DNA of 63,418 nucleotides from UMGS1532 sp045542355 (GTDB taxonomy: Bacteria; Bacillota; Clostridia; Oscillospirales; Acutalibacteraceae), in the NCBI GenBank assembly GCA_045542355.1, contig JAZQKX010000003.1, positions 1-63,418 on the forward strand, written 5' to 3'. The notes under the pieces are model-generated. The model saw only the letters and a program-made list of their open reading frames with translations, was not told the DNA's origin and did no database searches. Numbering within the stretch: the first letter of the stretch is position 1; each line of letters begins with the position of its first letter. This document shows, in pieces, positions 16,004-24,137 of this stretch. Both the position numbers and the translations under genes were made by a program.

Positions 16004-17731
16004 TTAACCGATTGCGTCGAAAGCGCACATCTGTTTGCAAACGCCACAGCCTACGCAAAGGGTAGTGTCTATAACAGCCTTACCGCCCTTAAAGCTTATG
16101 GCGGGACAGCCCAGCTTCATGCATTTGCGACAGCTCTTACATTTGTCGCTGTCTACATTAAGAGGGGGCAGAGCCGTAACTGTTTTAAGAAGAACACAAG
16201 GTCTTCTGGAGATGATAACTGAGGGCTCTTTTGCCGCTAATTCTTCCTTGATTACGCGGTCACATTCCGCGAGGTCGTAAGGGTCGATAACGGTAACTCG
16301 GTTGATGCCAACAGCGTGGCACAGAGCCTCTAAATCTATCTTACCTGCAGGGTCGCCCTTGATGTTGAGACCCGTTGTGGGATTCTGCTGGTGACCTGTC
16401 ATGCCAGTGATGGAGTTGTCGAGAATGATAACGGTGGAGTTGGAGCCGTTGTAGGCAATGTCAACAAGACCTGTTATACCCGAATGCATAAAGGTGGAGT
16501 CGCCGATAACCGCAACAGATTTACCCTCGGCGGATTCACCCTGAGCCTTGTTAAAGCCGTGGAGACCTGAAACCGAAGCGCCCATACAAAGGGTGGTGTC
16601 AACCGCCGAAAGGGGAGGCTGAGCGCCTAAGGTATAGCAACCGATATCGCCGATAACGGTAATCTTATTCTTGGCGAGGGTGTAGTATACACCTCTATGT
16701 GGACAGCCAGCGCACATCATGGGAGGACGAACGGGGACCTCTGTCTCGGTTTTGAGACCCGCGGGAACATCCTTGCCAAACACAGCGGCAACCGTGCTTT
16801 GAGAATATTCTCCGATGGGGGAGAATAGGGATTTACCCTCAACAGTGAGCCCCAAGCTCTGGCAATGAGCTTCGATGATTCCGTCTAATTCCTCAATAAC
16901 CACAAGTCTCTCTACCTTTTCGGCAAAGTCTTTTATGAGATTTACGGGCAGAGGATTAACTAAGCCTAATTTCAGCACTGATACCGAGTCGCCAAATACC
17001 TCTTTAACGTATTGGTAGCAGGTGCCTGAGGTGATGATACCAAGAGATTTATCCTCAGCCATTTCTGTGAGGTTGAATTCACAATCTTCCGCAAACTGAC
17101 GGAGAGCCTCGGTGCGCTCCTCAACAAATGGGTGACGCTTTTTGGCGTTGCCAGGCATCATAACATATTTTGCAATATTTTTTTCATAGGGGAATTCAGG
17201 CGCCTCTACACGGTCGCCTGTATTCACAATGCTTTGGGAGTGGGCAATTCTTGTGCAGGTGCGCATAAGAACGGGGGTATCGAATTTTTCCGAAAGCTCG
17301 AAAGAAGCCTTGGCAAATCGGAGAGCCTCGTCGGAGTCGGAGGGCTCCAGCATGGGGATTTTTGATGCAATCGCATAGTGACGGGAATCCTGCTCATTCT
17401 GGGAAGAATGCATTGCAGGGTCGTCGGCAACACAGATTACAAGACCCGCATTAACACCTGTGTAGGAAAGGGTGAAAAGAGGGTCAGCCGCAACGTTGAG
17501 TCCCACATGTTTCATACAGCAAACAGAACGTTTACCGCCTAAAGCGGCGCCAAAAGCCACCTCGGCGGCAACCTTTTCGTTGGGTGCCCATTCGCTGTAG
17601 ATATCGTCGTATTTTGCTAAGAATTCTGTTATTTCGGTTGAAGGGGTGCCTGGGTAACTGGAAACAACTCCAATGCCACCCTCATAAAAGCCACGGGCGA
17701 GAGCCTCGTTGCCTATCATAAGCTTTTTCAA
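16004..17731 (-). CDS. iorA: Indolepyruvate:ferredoxin oxidoreductase, alpha subunit
   Basis: Thiamine-diphosphate enzyme that oxidatively decarboxylates indolepyruvate and other arylpyruvates to aryl-acetyl-CoA, reducing ferredoxin. 575 residues: an N-terminal pyruvate-oxidoreductase domain (SSYPGTPSTEITEFL near 24), a TPP-binding domain (GDIGCYTLG near 358, then GDSTFMHSGI), and a C-terminal ferredoxin domain with Cys motifs CKSCRKCMKLGC and CVGCGVCKQMC in the last ~45 residues. The TTG start at 17731 is supported by AGGAGG eight bases upstream. It is one of several TTG starts in the window. Confidence 0.96.
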   Translation of the reverse strand: MKKLMIGNEALARGFYEGGIGVVSSYPGTPSTEITEFLAKYDDIYSEWAPNEKVAAEVAFGAALGGKRSVCCMKHVGLNVAADPLFTLSYTGVNAGLVICVADDPAMHSSQNEQDSRHYAIASKIPMLEPSDSDEALRFAKASFELSEKFDTPVLMRTCTRIAHSQSIVNTGDRVEAPEFPYEKNIAKYVMMPGNAKKRHPFVEERTEALRQFAEDCEFNLTEMAEDKSLGIITSGTCYQYVKEVFGDSVSVLKLGLVNPLPVNLIKDFAEKVERLVVIEELDGIIEAHCQSLGLTVEGKSLFSPIGEYSQSTVAAVFGKDVPAGLKTETEVPVRPPMMCAGCPHRGVYYTLAKNKITVIGDIGCYTLGAQPPLSAVDTTLCMGASVSGLHGFNKAQGESAEGKSVAVIGDSTFMHSGITGLVDIAYNGSNSTVIILDNSITGMTGHQQNPTTGLNIKGDPAGKIDLEALCHAVGINRVTVIDPYDLAECDRVIKEELAAKEPSVIISRRPCVLLKTVTALPPLNVDSDKCKSCRKCMKLGCPAISFKGGKAVIDTTLCVGCGVCKQMCAFDAIG

Positions 17732-17761
17732 GGGAAAATCCTCCTAATATATAGTTTAAAA

Positions 17762-19405
17762 TCAATTTGTGGTTGCTTCTTCAACAAGCCTTACGCCGCA
17801 GTAGATTTCGCGGAGCTTGGGCTTTTCAATTTTGCCTGTGGGGTTGCGGGGAACATCGGCAAAAATAATCTTCTTAGGTCTTTTGTAGCGAGGAAGCTCG
17901 TTGCAGAATTCGTTGACCTCATCCTCTGTGAGGGTGCATTCGGGCTTGACCTCGATAATTGCGGTGGCGATTTCGCCCAGACGCTTGTCGGGAAGACCGA
18001 TAACCGCAACGTCCTTAATCTTGTCATTGGAGCGCAAGAAATCCTCAATCTGAACGGGGTAGAGGTTTTCACCGCCGCTGATGATAACATCCTTTTTGCG
18101 GTCTACAAGGTAGATAAAGCCGTCTTCATCCTCCCTTGCCATGTCACCTGTAAGCAACCAACCGTCTTTAAGCATTTCTGCGGTGGCTTCGGGGTTTTTG
18201 TAGTACTCCAGCATAACTCCGTCGCCCTTGACCGCAAGTTCACCCACCTCGCCGTGGGCTACATCCTGATGATTTTCGTCTAAAATTCGGGTCTGCCAAC
18301 CGTAACCCGCCTTACCGATAGCGCCAACCTTGTGGATGTTTTCAACTCCCAAGTGAACGCAACCGGGTCCTATCGACTCGGAAAGGCCATAGTTTGTATC
18401 GTATTCGTGGTGGGGGAAGCGGGTCTTCCAACGGCGGATAAGACTGGGGGGAACGGGCTGTGCGCCGATATGCATAAGTCTCCATTGGGGCAGACGGTAG
18501 TCATCAATATTCAACTCACCGCTGTCAATAGCGTCGAGAATATCCTGCGCCCAAGGCACCAGCAACCAGACGATGGTGCATTTTTCTTCCGAAACACATT
18601 GCAGAATCCATTCGGGGCTGACACCTTTAAGGAGCACAGCGCGGGATGCCGAAAGCAGACTGCCAAACCAGTGCATTTTAGCGCCTGTGTGATATAGAGG
18701 CGGAATGCAGAGGAACACATCGTCGCGGCTTTGAGAATGGTGATTCTGTTCGGTTAAGCAGGAGTGAACAAGGGCTCTGTGGTTATGTAAAATAGCTTTT
18801 GGAAAGCCTGTTGTACCAGAGGAGAAATAGATGGCGGCCTCGTCGTCGTCGGTGATTTTAACGGGAGGTGCAACCGAGGAGCAATATGTAACCATCTCTC
18901 CGTAGTTATCTGAAAAATCGGGGGTTTTGTCGGGGGCGCCAACAAAGAAAAAGTCGGTGATATTTTCCTCTAATTTTTCTCGTATTGCCTCAATTCGCTC
19001 GGTGAATTCGGGACCGAACACCATCATAGAGCAATCGGCAAGTTCGGAACAATAGAGAATTTCGTCGGAATCGTAGCGGTAGTTCATGGGAACAACTATG
19101 GCTCCTGACTTGATGATACCGAAATAAATTGGCAACCACTCGATGCAGTTCATAAGCAGAATCGCAACCTTGTCACCTTTCCTTATTCCTCTTGTGAAAA
19201 GGAGATTTGCAAAGCGGTTTGCATAGGTATCAAACTGGCGCCAGGTGATTTCACGGCGGTATTCCGCGCCCTCTGCGGTTTCGATAAGATTGTACTCTCT
19301 CCAGGTGGTGGCCTTGTCGGGCTGATTCTGGGGAGTTATCTCGGTGAGCGCTCTGTCGTTGGGGTACAGGCGCGAATTTTGTTCGAGAAAATCTGTGATA
19401 GGCAT
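17762..19405 (-). CDS. AMP-dependent acyl-CoA ligase (medium-chain/CaiC-like)
   Basis: Class I adenylate-forming enzyme of 547 residues that activates a carboxylic acid to its CoA ester. Visible motifs: FSSGTTGFPKA (ATP loop) near residue 195, NYGLSESIGPG near 320, LLTGDMAREDEDGF near 405, and the C-terminal PTGKIEKPKL. The ATG at 19405 follows AAAGAGG at good spacing; an upstream ATG at 19447 would add 14 residues. It heads the operon with iorA, iorB, paaK and the ACT gene, so its substrate may be an aryl or branched acid made from amino acids. The specificity cannot be told. Confidence 0.88.
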   Translation of the reverse strand: MPITDFLEQNSRLYPNDRALTEITPQNQPDKATTWREYNLIETAEGAEYRREITWRQFDTYANRFANLLFTRGIRKGDKVAILLMNCIEWLPIYFGIIKSGAIVVPMNYRYDSDEILYCSELADCSMMVFGPEFTERIEAIREKLEENITDFFFVGAPDKTPDFSDNYGEMVTYCSSVAPPVKITDDDEAAIYFSSGTTGFPKAILHNHRALVHSCLTEQNHHSQSRDDVFLCIPPLYHTGAKMHWFGSLLSASRAVLLKGVSPEWILQCVSEEKCTIVWLLVPWAQDILDAIDSGELNIDDYRLPQWRLMHIGAQPVPPSLIRRWKTRFPHHEYDTNYGLSESIGPGCVHLGVENIHKVGAIGKAGYGWQTRILDENHQDVAHGEVGELAVKGDGVMLEYYKNPEATAEMLKDGWLLTGDMAREDEDGFIYLVDRKKDVIISGGENLYPVQIEDFLRSNDKIKDVAVIGLPDKRLGEIATAIIEVKPECTLTEDEVNEFCNELPRYKRPKKIIFADVPRNPTGKIEKPKLREIYCGVRLVEEATTN

Positions 19406-19522
19406 ATAGCGGACCTCTTTTATATATGTATTGATAGTATTCATCATACCATATAACTAAGCGTTTCGCAAGAATTATCTACAAATTAAAACAATTTTTT
19501 GCAAACAACCGGAACACTTTCC

Positions 19523-19554
19523 AAAAAAATGGCGGTGAGGAAAATTCCTCACCG
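19523..19554 (-). terminator. Terminator of the cobalamin-uptake genes
   Basis: On the minus strand the stem CGGTGAGGAA/TTCCTCACCG is followed by GCCATTTTTTT. It lies about 80 bases past the ECF S gene. A second short hairpin (CGCAATT/AATTGCG) sits just after the stop codon. Confidence 0.8.
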
Positions 19555-19633
19555 GGAGATTCGGTTATTGTGAAAACAACAAGGTTCCGGGGTACCCGCC
19601 CGCAATTTTAATTGCGTATGGCGGGACGGGTTC

Positions 19634-20149
19634 TTATTTTGCTGTATATCTTTCTGCCCGACTTAGTATTGCTACAATCGGGCAAATCAGCATTCCGCAA
19701 AAGAAATTGCTGACTCCGTGAATTCCGTCCCAGGGAAGTCCTGCAATAATCCAGGCAATCATTCCCTTGAAATCTAATCCGAAAAGTATCGCTTGTGCAG
19801 GGGCATAGAGGGTGCCATACAAAAATCCGTGCAACGCGCAAAGCGCCATATATACAATCGGCTTGATTTTCTGGGGCATATCCTTTGGCAGAAGCATTGT
19901 TACACCCCAAAGAATAGTCCATAGATATAAATGGGGAATCCACCAGGTGGCAAAGCCCGAAAAAAAGCCCAGTATAAGAACAAACACATAGATTGGATAC
20001 AAAGCGTTTTTTCTGTAAGTGGCCGTGAATGCGATGGTGAATACACCCAACAAATGGACATTCGGCACTAACTCCATAATCACCTTTGAGGCGTACATCA
20101 TAGCGCCTAACATGCCGAAAACAGCAATTTCCTTAACGGTTAGTTTCAC
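19634..20149 (-). CDS. ECF transporter S component, probably cobalamin-related
   Basis: A 171-residue membrane protein with about five to six hydrophobic segments and the N-terminal signature KEIAVFGMLGAMMYASKVIMELVPNVH split over helix 1, characteristic of ECF substrate-binding subunits. The GTG start overlaps the stop of the lipoprotein gene (GTGA), giving tight translational coupling. The message begins with a cobalamin riboswitch and the partner carries a transcobalamin-like domain, so a corrinoid is the most likely substrate (inference). The shared ATPase/T module is not in the window. Confidence 0.88.
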   Translation of the reverse strand: MKLTVKEIAVFGMLGAMMYASKVIMELVPNVHLLGVFTIAFTATYRKNALYPIYVFVLILGFFSGFATWWIPHLYLWTILWGVTMLLPKDMPQKIKPIVYMALCALHGFLYGTLYAPAQAILFGLDFKGMIAWIIAGLPWDGIHGVSNFFCGMLICPIVAILSRAERYTAK

Positions 20150-20613
20150 GCTTTTTCTACCCTAAAGGAATATGTAGCGCCCTTAGTGATTTCGGTGGTA
20201 TCAACACCGCTCATAGCGTATTCGCCGTCTACATAAAATGCCCAGTAGGCTCCGTCGGTATCGTAATCAACCGTGATGCCGTTTACCGTTTTAACATATA
20301 AGCCGTAGTCACCCTCGTCACCTGCAATCAGCTCCAGCTCCAGCAGAGCGTCACCAACTGTTTTTTTGTCGGTGTGGATTAGGTAGGCAGTTTCCTTGCC
20401 GTCACCGTCGGTCACGGTGAAAGAAAACTCGGTTTCACCCTCGCCGAGCACTGTGACTTCGGTTTGAGAAACGGGGATTGAACTTCCCGAAATTTCGGGG
20501 TCGGATGTAGTTTTGTTGTCGTTACAACCGGTTGTAACAAGTGCCATAGCCGCAATAAGCACGATACAAAGGATGAACGACAACGATTTTCTAAAAAATC
20601 TTGTCATTTGCAT
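20146..20613 (-). CDS. Lipoprotein with transcobalamin-like DUF4430 domain
   Basis: Surface lipoprotein of 155 residues. The signal is MTRFFRKSLSF, a hydrophobic stretch, and the lipobox VTTGC with Cys30. It is followed by a Ser/Thr-rich linker and a single DUF4430/transcobalamin C-terminal-like domain: TVGDALLELELI, YGLYVKTVNGITVDYD, YWAFYVDGEYAMSGVDTTEI. This domain often precedes ECF S components and is thought to capture the ligand. The longer open frame runs into the riboswitch, and of three clustered ATGs the one at 20613 is best spaced from TTAGGAGA. The riboswitch 60 bases upstream supports cobalamin binding. Confidence 0.88.
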   Translation of the reverse strand: MQMTRFFRKSLSFILCIVLIAAMALVTTGCNDNKTTSDPEISGSSIPVSQTEVTVLGEGETEFSFTVTDGDGKETAYLIHTDKKTVGDALLELELIAGDEGDYGLYVKTVNGITVDYDTDGAYWAFYVDGEYAMSGVDTTEITKGATYSFRVEKA

Positions 20614-20674
20614 TGTTTGCATTCTCCTAAAAAATTTATTTTCTCCAAACCGGCTACCGCAGTTTTGAAAGGAG

Positions 20675-20850
20675 AATTTTATCAATCGGGTATTTCGACT
20701 TGATGCTTTTGCTTCCGCCTTCTCAGGATATACTCCCAATGGCTTGTCCCCGATTTGCGGCATCGGGTAGGAAAACAAAATTGTTTAGTTGCATCTCACG
20801 GCGACGGGCTCGTACAGGATTCTCACCTGTTTCCCCGAAAAGATCAAATT
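20675..20850 (-). ncRNA. Cobalamin riboswitch
   Basis: On the minus strand the region has the conserved cobalamin-aptamer elements in order: GGGGAAACAGGTGAGAATCC, then ACGAGCCCGTCGCCGTGA, and further on AAGCCATTGGG and CCTGAGAAGGC. The closing stem pairs AATTTGATC...CGGG with CCCG...GATAAAATT. It leads into the DUF4430 lipoprotein and ECF S genes and should turn them off when cobalamin is plentiful. No clear intrinsic terminator separates it from the start codon, so control may be at translation. Confidence 0.9.
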
Positions 20851-20864
20851 ATATATTATTGAGA

Positions 20865-21476
20865 TTACTTGTTTTTTCTTTTGCGTTTGATTCTCAGCTT
20901 TGACCACATGAGAATTATAATCTGAGCTGGAATGCCTAAAATAAACATCTGCCAAAAGTAAAGCCTGAAGGGGAGCAGGGTAAGAAAAAGAGCAATTATA
21001 AAACTCCAGACAAGCAGAGAAATTATGAGAAAGTTTCTGTGCTTATTAAACCAAACCGAGTTAAACACCAGCCAGACTATCATGGAAACAGGCACTGCCC
21101 ACATAAAGGAGAGCCAATGCGCCTTGGTGCCTACAATGGCAAAATCGGTGGTGACAAAGCAAAAGGTTGCCACAAACCAAACCAACAGAACGCTCATGCC
21201 TGTTATAAGGGCGCGGTTGCGGAATTTTCTCACCGACTGGCGGGGAGGCTCGTCACTTCCGTCGTGGTCGGCAGAAACGAGATAATCCAAAGTAACTCCG
21301 AAAAGGTCGGCGATTTCTTTAAGTACGGTTACGTCTGGTATTGCTTCTCCGCGCTCCCATTTTGAAATAGCCTTATCAGAATAATTCAGTTTTTCAGCCA
21401 GTTCCAACTGGGTGAGCTTGTTCGCCTTGCGAAGCTCGGCAATGTTGGTGGCAATAATAATCTTAATATCTTCCAT
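20865..21476 (-). CDS. XRE-family regulator with C-terminal membrane segments
   Basis: A 203-residue protein. Residues 8-62 form a Cro/C1-type helix-turn-helix (IAELRKANKLTQLELAEKL, then SDKAISKWERGEAIPDV). After a short linker come about four hydrophobic helices (from about residue 90: ALITGMSVLLVWFVATF, and others) and a basic tail KLRIKRKRKNK. This is the common clostridial membrane-tethered XRE type; its targets are unknown. It has its own perfect promoter and lies just upstream of the cobalamin riboswitch on the same strand, so read-through is possible. Confidence 0.88.
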   Translation of the reverse strand: MEDIKIIIATNIAELRKANKLTQLELAEKLNYSDKAISKWERGEAIPDVTVLKEIADLFGVTLDYLVSADHDGSDEPPRQSVRKFRNRALITGMSVLLVWFVATFCFVTTDFAIVGTKAHWLSFMWAVPVSMIVWLVFNSVWFNKHRNFLIISLLVWSFIIALFLTLLPFRLYFWQMFILGIPAQIIILMWSKLRIKRKRKNK

Positions 21477-21509
21477 TAGTATTCACCTGAAGTTAATTTA
21501 TACATTTGA

Positions 21510-21538
21510 ATTATACTATTTTAAAACCAAAATGTCAA
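21510..21538 (-). promoter_or_regulatory. Sigma-A promoter of the XRE gene
   Basis: On the minus strand: TTGACA, 17 bases, TATAAT. This is a perfect consensus. Confidence 0.85.
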
Positions 21539-21630
21539 TTCTGCAAAGATAAGATTTTGCCACCCTGGTGGATATTTTACAGATGGCACTAAACCACGCA
21601 AAAAATAAGGCAAAACATGTAAAAAGTGTA

Positions 21631-21659
21631 TTTACTTTTGGAGATAATTGGTATATACT
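21631..21659 (+). promoter_or_regulatory. Upstream promoter of a long serS leader
   Basis: TTTACT, 17 bases, TATACT. A transcript from here would carry about 250 untranslated bases before serS. Confidence 0.5.
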
Positions 21660-21666
21660 TATGGTA

Positions 21667-21845
21667 AAAACAATATGGTGAAAACTAAAAAACTCAAGAG
21701 CTTTTCTTTGAGAGTGAGGGAGACCGATGTATTTGTCCCCCTATACCCTTCGTAAGGAAAAACACAGTGGTTTTACCGATTGACCTGATGCTCCAAAAAT
21801 AGTTTCAGATAAAAAAATGAAGATTCGTCAAATTCGGTGTGTAAC
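21667..21845 (+). other. Unassigned structured leader upstream of serS
   Basis: No gene lies in this stretch. It holds possible hairpins: CTCAAG...CTTTGAG (about 21692-21711), GGGAGAC with GTCCCCC (about 21718-21743) and CCTT-CGT-AAGG (about 21748-21758). None of the T-box landmarks (such as GGGTGG near an antiterminator) is present, and it matches no riboswitch I know. On the minus strand the first hairpin is followed by TTTTTT, so a minus-strand small RNA ending there is also possible. Confidence 0.4.
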
Positions 21846-21847
21846 AC

Positions 21848-21876
21848 TTGAATTAACAAAAATAATATGGTAAAAT
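21848..21876 (+). promoter_or_regulatory. Proximal sigma-A promoter of serS
   Basis: TTGAAT, 17 bases, TAAAAT. Confidence 0.6.
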
Positions 21877-21915
21877 ATTCTCATAATTATTTAGTTTTGA
21901 ACAGAGGAATGTAAA

Positions 21916-23205
21916 ATGCTTGATATCAAATTTTTAAGGGAAAACCCCGACATTGTAAAAGAGAATATCAAAAAGAAGTTTCAGGATGAGAAGCTTCCTT
22001 TGGTAGACGAGGTAATTAAGCTGGACGCTGAAAACCGCGCAATTATTAAGGAAGCAGAGGCTCTCCGCGCCAACCGCAATAAGGTTTCCAAGGGCATTGG
22101 CGCTCTTATGGCTCAAGGCAAACGCGAGGAAGCCGAGGCCGAAAAGGTTAAGGTTACTCAGTTTTCAGAGCGTCTTGCCGAGTGCGAGAGGCTGGAGAGC
22201 GAATATGCCGAAAAAATCAAGAGCATAATGATGGTTATCCCCAACATCATAGACCCAAGTGTTCCCGTTGGTAAGGACGACAGCGAAAATGTTGAAGTTC
22301 AGCGCTACGGTGAGCCGGTTGTTCCCGATTTCGAGGTGCCTTACCACACCGAAATCATGGAAAGGTTTAATGGAATTGACCTTAATGCCGCAGGTTCTGT
22401 GGCAGGTAACGGCTTTTATTATATGATGGGTGACATTGCCCGTCTTCACTCGGCTGTGCTGTCCTATGCCCGCGACTTCATGATTGACAGAGGCTTTACC
22501 TATGTAATCCCTCCCTATATGATAAGAAGAAATGTTGTTGAGGGAGTTATGAGCTTTGCCGAAATGGATGCCATGATGTATAAAATCGAGGGAGAAGACC
22601 TCTATCTCATCGGCACCAGTGAGCACAGCATGATTGGTAAGTTTATCGACACCGTTACCCCCGAAGCGCAGCTTCCCATTACCCTTACCAGCTACTCTCC
22701 CTGCTTCCGTAAAGAAAAGGGAGCCCATGGCATTGAGGAGCGTGGAGTGTATCGTATCCACCAATTCGAAAAGCAGGAAATGATTGTGGTATGTAAGCCT
22801 GAGGAGAGTCCTAAATTCTTCGACGTTCTCTGGCAGAACACCGTTGATTTTTTCCGTTCTCTTGATATTCCCGTTCGTACCCTTGAATGTTGCTCAGGCG
22901 ACCTTGCCGACCTTAAGGTTAAGTCCATCGACGTTGAGGCGTGGTCACCCCGTCAGCAAAAATATTTTGAGGTTGGCTCTTGCTCCAACCTTGGCGATGC
23001 TCAGGCACGTAGACTTAAAATTCGCGTAAAGGGTGACGACGGCAAACCCTATCTTGCCCATACTCTTAACAACACCTGTGTTGCTCCTCCCAGAATGTTA
23101 ATCGCATTCTTAGAGAACAACCTGCAGTCAGACGGCTCTGTGCTTATCCCCGAAGCCCTCAGAATGTATATGGGCGGTAAGGATAGAATTTTGCCTAAAA
23201 AATAA
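21916..23205 (+). CDS. serS: Seryl-tRNA synthetase
   Basis: Class II synthetase that charges tRNA-Ser with serine. 429 residues, normal length. The N-terminal coiled-coil tRNA-binding arm covers about 1-110 (MLDIKFLRENPDIVKENIKK at the start). The catalytic core shows motif 2 SPCFRKEKGAHGIEERGVYR near 260 and motif 3 GSVLIPEALRMYMGG at the C-terminus; the serine-site region is LIGTSEHSMIG. The ATG follows AGAGGAATGTAAA. Single-gene unit ending in a hairpin terminator. Confidence 0.97.
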   Translation: MLDIKFLRENPDIVKENIKKKFQDEKLPLVDEVIKLDAENRAIIKEAEALRANRNKVSKGIGALMAQGKREEAEAEKVKVTQFSERLAECERLESEYAEKIKSIMMVIPNIIDPSVPVGKDDSENVEVQRYGEPVVPDFEVPYHTEIMERFNGIDLNAAGSVAGNGFYYMMGDIARLHSAVLSYARDFMIDRGFTYVIPPYMIRRNVVEGVMSFAEMDAMMYKIEGEDLYLIGTSEHSMIGKFIDTVTPEAQLPITLTSYSPCFRKEKGAHGIEERGVYRIHQFEKQEMIVVCKPEESPKFFDVLWQNTVDFFRSLDIPVRTLECCSGDLADLKVKSIDVEAWSPRQQKYFEVGSCSNLGDAQARRLKIRVKGDDGKPYLAHTLNNTCVAPPRMLIAFLENNLQSDGSVLIPEALRMYMGGKDRILPKK

Positions 23206-23221
23206 ACCGTATTTGAATATA

Positions 23222-23253
23222 AAAAGCTCAAGAGTTTCTTGGGCTTTTTATCT
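23222..23253 (+). terminator. Terminator of serS
   Basis: Stem AAAAGCTCAAG with CTTGGGCTTTT (one G-T pair), then T-rich DNA. Confidence 0.85.
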
Positions 23254-23288
23254 TTTTATATTAAATTTAGCCTATTTTTATAAAAAAG

Positions 23289-23317
23289 TTGCCATCACAT
23301 ATAAATGCTGATACTAT
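23289..23317 (+). promoter_or_regulatory. Possible promoter of the MgtC-like gene
   Basis: TTGCCA, 17 bases, TACTAT. Confidence 0.45.
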
Positions 23318-23358
23318 TAATATATATTAAGTAGTCATAAAATTTTAAGAGGTGCGGA

Positions 23359-24027
23359 ATGGAATTATTTAATTTTGATTATTATCTTTTGCTAAGGCTC
23401 GTGGTGGCGGTAGCTTTAGGTGGAATTATCGGTCTTGAAAGAACGGGTACAAAGCATGAGGCGGGTCTTCGTACCCACATGATTTTATGCTTAGGCGCGG
23501 CGCTGATTATGGTTATTTCTGAATGTATGGCGGAGCAATACGGCATACCGAATGAGGTTATGCGAATGGGAGCCCAGATAATCAGCGGTGTCGGTTTCTT
23601 AGGTGCAGGTAGCATCATAGTTACAGGCAACAAGGTGCGTGGCATCACCACAGCGGCAGGTCTTTGGACCACCGCCTGTGTTGGTATCGCCGTGGGTGCG
23701 GGATACTATATTATTGCCGTTTCGGCAGTGGCACTTATGCTGTTTGCCATGGTGCTTATGCATTCGGTTTCCCTTTCTATCGCGGGAACTAAACATCTTT
23801 ACAGAATAAGGGTTTCCATAAACGATTCCGAAGAAATCGCCAACGTTCTCAACACCCTCTCCGACAACCGTATAAAGACAAAAGGTGTTCGTTTTCAGCA
23901 TGAGCACGAAACCGATACCACAGAATTAATTTTGGATATATTGCCTCCGAAGAAAATTTCTCCAGACGAACTCGCCTTGCAATTTACCAATTTCGGTAGA
24001 GTAACCGAGTTCAAGGAAGTCAAGTAA
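23359..24027 (+). CDS. MgtC/SapB-family membrane protein
   Basis: A 222-residue protein with the MgtC membrane domain in residues 1-140: LRLVVAVALGGIIGLER near the N-terminus, GLRTHMILCLGAALIMV, then MGAQIISGVGFLGAGSI and GITTAAGLWTTACVGIAVGAG, all hallmark stretches. A C-terminal ACT-like soluble domain (about 150-222) follows, as in the longer family members. MgtC proteins are linked to magnesium limitation and membrane energetics; the role outside pathogens is unsettled. Monocistronic. Confidence 0.93.
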   Translation: MELFNFDYYLLLRLVVAVALGGIIGLERTGTKHEAGLRTHMILCLGAALIMVISECMAEQYGIPNEVMRMGAQIISGVGFLGAGSIIVTGNKVRGITTAAGLWTTACVGIAVGAGYYIIAVSAVALMLFAMVLMHSVSLSIAGTKHLYRIRVSINDSEEIANVLNTLSDNRIKTKGVRFQHEHETDTTELILDILPPKKISPDELALQFTNFGRVTEFKEVK

Positions 24028-24069
24028 CGCTACTAATTGTTTAAAATTACCGAAAATTTCATCATATAA

Positions 24070-24098
24070 TTGACTTTTTATCAGCAACATGTTAAAAT
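24070..24098 (+). promoter_or_regulatory. Sigma-A promoter of the sugar transferase genes
   Basis: TTGACT, 17 bases, TAAAAT. Confidence 0.65.
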
Positions 24099-24137
24099 AC
24101 CTAGTAATAATATGTAAAAGTGTTTGGAAGTGAAATA

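Noticed and set aside
21667..21915. T-box or TPP riboswitch upstream of serS
   Set aside because: The T-box antiterminator core and the specifier loop motifs are absent. Only ACCTGAT resembles part of the TPP consensus, without CTGAGA and the rest.
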